Shown: in pieces, positions 62,073 to 64,000 of the stretch
How the letters are laid out: each line of letters opens with the position of its first letter
Position numbering within the stretch: position 1 is the first letter of the stretch
Notes under the pieces: model-generated
What the model saw: only the letters and a program-made list of their open reading frames with translations
Databases searched by the model: none
What the model was told of the DNA's origin: nothing
Origin: Gemmata massiliana
Lineage (GTDB): Bacteria; Planctomycetota; Planctomycetia; Gemmatales; Gemmataceae
Direction: 5' to 3'
NCBI GenBank assembly: GCA_000531095.1
Contig: HG799468.1
Coordinates: 380,114 to 444,113, forward strand
DNA length: 64,000 nt
Program-made: the position numbers and the translations under genes

Positions 62073-62767
62073 CCCCACCTCCTCTTCGCTTCGTGTTGCG
62101 TCATTTCAACCGATTTATTTCGGCGCTTCTTCTGGGCTGCGGCGTGGGGCAGCACCTCGCGAAACAGGGCCTCCATCTCGGCGGCCGCCTCGCGCCCCCG
62201 GGTGCCCATGCGCCACACCACGGTCCCCTGGCCCGGGGCGTCCGCATAAATCTGCTTGAGCGTGAGCGCCGTCCGGGCCAGCGGGAGTTCGAGGGCCGCG
62301 GCCGCGTCCTTCATGTCCTGGGTGAGCCGGTACCGCTTGCCCACCATCGAGAGCACGATCACCGCGTCCGGCTTGCCCTGGCGGATGTCCTGGGACTGGC
62401 GCAGCACGGTGGTGGCTTGAGCCAGGGCCCGGACCTCGAGCATGGACGCCTTGCACGGGACCAGCGCGAGGTCGGCCCGCAACAGCAGCGCGCGGCTCGT
62501 CTCGGTGTTGCTCCCGGGCCCGTCGGCGACCACGAAGTCGGCCTCCTGGGCCAGTTGGGGCATGGCGTCGAGGATCGCGGTCGGGTCCGCGAGCCGGACC
62601 GTGCGGATCCCGGGCGCGGCCTCGGCGGCCCATTCGCTCGAGGACTCCTGGGCGTCGCAGTCGGCGAGCACGACCGAGTGCCCCTGCTCGGCCAGCCAGG
62701 CCGCCAGGTGCACCGAGATCGACGTCTTGCCGACCCCGCCCTTGGAGTTCGCGAGGACAATAATCAT
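62069..62767 (-). CDS. parA: ParA-family partition ATPase
   Basis: 232 aa from the ATG at 62767. Deviant Walker A KGGVGKTS in MIIVLANSKGGVGKTSIS, Walker A' VLADCDAQESSSEWA, and Walker B FVVADGPGSNTETS. No N-terminal HTH, so it is the short ParF/MinD-like type (class Ib) that pairs with a ParG-type RHH protein, as found downstream. It drives plasmid segregation by forming dynamic ATP-dependent assemblies on DNA. Palindromic repeats upstream may be its operator/centromere. Confidence 0.9.
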   Translation of the reverse strand: MIIVLANSKGGVGKTSISVHLAAWLAEQGHSVVLADCDAQESSSEWAAEAAPGIRTVRLADPTAILDAMPQLAQEADFVVADGPGSNTETSRALLLRADLALVPCKASMLEVRALAQATTVLRQSQDIRQGKPDAVIVLSMVGKRYRLTQDMKDAAAALELPLARTALTLKQIYADAPGQGTVVWRMGTRGREAAAEMEALFREVLPHAAAQKKRRNKSVEMTQHEAKRRWG

Positions 62768-63200
62768 GGGCCCGACCGTAGCGCCACTTGAAACGGTTGG
62801 CAAGCAATATGTGCGTCCCGCCGGCAGGCCGTCGCACCACCGGTACAGCCTGCCAGCCGGCTTGCATGCCGGCAAGCCAGCTTGCCGGCATGCAAGCCGG
62901 CCGTCCGACCGAGCATCCTGCCAACTTGCGGTCCGGTTAGCCGGTTGCTCGGCCGTTCGGGCAGCACGCTGGCGGGGTGGTCGGCCTGCCTTCCGTTCGG
63001 TCGGCCAGTTGGACGGCAGCCCCGAAGGCGTGCCGACCTACCGGCACGCCCGCAAGCCGGTTTGTCGGCACGCTGGCCGGCTTTCCGACCGGTCGCCCGG
63101 CCATGATACCGACAGGCCAGGCGGCTTTCACGGTGCAAGTCGGCCGATGCGGTGCATCGGGAAGATGCCTGCTGGCCGGAACAACTTCGTGTCGCGAGAA
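62768..63200. repeat. palindrome-rich region upstream of parA (candidate centromere/operator)
   Basis: Contains a perfect 21-bp inverted repeat (62856-62876 and 62881-62901, GCCGGCTTGCATGCCGGCAA...) with a 4-nt loop, and degenerate units of GCCGGCA-n-GC-n-GCCGG (62884, about 63039, about 63065). No gene is supported up to 63325. Repeats in front of a parA-parG operon commonly form the partition site. Confidence 0.6.
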
Positions 63201-63325
63201 GTCGGGAGTCATTCAGACGACTGACTCATTAATTCCGGTACCGGCGGACCGCTTGCGAACACGATCAGAAAGGGCGATACTGACCGGGTTCCCGGAGGGC
63301 ACTCCCGAACCCCGATACGCGGCCG

Positions 63326-64000
63326 ATGAAGTCACAACTCACGATCGACGCGGTCCTGGCCTGGTGCGACGCGTTCCGGGACCGGCGCGGGCGCTGGCCC
63401 CGAATCAGCGACGGCCCGGTCCCCGGGGCCGACCTGACCTGGTGCGCCCTGAACCTGGCCCTGGCCCGCGGGTACCGGGGCCTGCCCGGGGGGCACTCCC
63501 TGGCCGCGCTCCTGCGGGACCGCCGGGGCGCACGCCACAGGACGTACCCGCCGCGCCTGACGCTCGCCCAGATCCTGTCCTGGGCCGACGCGCACCACGC
63601 GCGCACCGGGGACTGGCCCGGGCACGACTCCGGGCCGATCCCGGGCGCCAACGGGGAGACGTGGCTCGCGGTCGAGACCGCACTGCGGGCCGGGAGCCGG
63701 GGGCTCCGGGGCGGGTCCTCACTGGCCCGACTGCTCACCGCCCGGCGCGGGGCACGTAACCATCTGGACCTGCCCGCGCTGACGGCGCAACAGATCCTGA
63801 GGTGGGCCGACGCGCACCACCGGCGCACGGGCGCGTGGCCGGCGATCGGGAGCGGCCCGGTCGCGGGCGCCCCGGGCGAGTCGTGGCACGCGGTGGACGC
63901 GGCCCTGTTGATGGGTCACCGCGGGCTCCCCCGGGGCGGGTCCCTAGCCCGACTCTTGGCCAAGCACCGGGGCGTGCGCAACCCCGCGGCCCCGCCCGCG
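63326..64000 (+). CDS. protein of about 70-aa repeats, open at the window edge
   Basis: The ATG at 63326 opens a frame with no stop to base 64000 (225 codons). Three homologous repeats of about 70 residues are visible, with pattern LT..QILSWADAHHARTGDWP, SGPIPGANGETWLAVETALR, GSRGL.GGSSLARLL..RRGARN; the first copy is the most divergent. Trp, Gly and Pro positions are conserved. The 'W.d....r.g.WP' core recalls helicase-associated (DNA-binding) domains, but that is only a resemblance. Frames in other phases are Arg/Pro-rich shadows. It may be a repetitive DNA-binding protein; the complete length is unknown. Confidence 0.75.
   Translation, partial: MKSQLTIDAVLAWCDAFRDRRGRWPRISDGPVPGADLTWCALNLALARGYRGLPGGHSLAALLRDRRGARHRTYPPRLTLAQILSWADAHHARTGDWPGHDSGPIPGANGETWLAVETALRAGSRGLRGGSSLARLLTARRGARNHLDLPALTAQQILRWADAHHRRTGAWPAIGSGPVAGAPGESWHAVDAALLMGHRGLPRGGSLARLLAKHRGVRNPAAPPA

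Overview
The window reads as a draft-assembly piece of a Planctomycetota chromosome, most likely from the Gemmataceae. The evidence is high G+C and a typical protein set: PQQ-like beta-propellers, DUF1501, DUF1080, DUF4159, a ceramidase-like protein, a Ser/Thr kinase fused to WD40 repeats, and many long intergenic palindromes. The placement rests on family content, not on a database search.

Region 1 (1-27 kb) is ordinary chromosome: a chemotaxis pair (cheR end, CheX-like), two PQQ-propeller proteins, a MaoC dehydratase, a DUF4159 protein, purL (PurS-PurL fusion) overlapping a prephenate dehydrogenase, DUF1501/DUF1080 proteins, an M24 peptidase, ubiE and hemE, a PDZ serine protease, a sugar isomerase, a ceramidase-like protein, truD, a lipoprotein and a Gfo/Idh/MocA oxidoreductase. 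Four long inverted repeats lie between these genes.

Region 2 (27-29.9 kb) is decayed DNA: the C-terminal half of a coiled-coil ATPase, a 26-bp tandem duplication and an IS630-type transposase remnant. Region 3 (29.98-50.3 kb) is one long co-directional run of fourteen genes: coiled-coil membrane protein, MoxR-like AAA+ ATPase, 1393-aa vWA/DUF58-like membrane protein, Bat-like membrane protein, TPR protein, ExbB-like and ExbD-like proteins, MIDAS vWA protein, several unknowns, a WD40 receptor kinase, and two secreted candidate cell-wall enzymes. It looks like an envelope-spanning machine made of an ATPase, adhesion-type domains, an ion-channel-like pair and a kinase.

Region 4 (50.3-60.1 kb) is a defence-like island. 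It opens with a tRNA 3'-end fragment, followed by a promoter, a short terminated RNA candidate, a YADD reverse transcriptase and a PD-(D/E)XK-like protein. After these come DUF4365, DUF6602, DUF4238 and Mrr-type genes, a restriction-helicase fragment and two paralogous Cys-rich microproteins. Region 5 (60.4-63.2 kb) is a plasmid replication/partition module: iterons with DnaA-like boxes, repA, a ParG-like gene, parA and palindromic repeats. An open-ended protein with three repeats of about 70 aa runs off the right edge.

Assembly quality matters here. An exact loxP sequence with the flank of a 454 mate-pair linker sits inside the gene at 45145-45791, and removing 38 bases restores its frame. 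Two other genes (ubiE and the DUF4238 gene) are broken by one-base deficits in homopolymer runs, the usual 454 error. These look like data artefacts, not biology. The best candidates for new biology are the RNA-RT-nuclease cassette at 50.8-53.4 kb and the MoxR/vWA/ExbBD/kinase locus.
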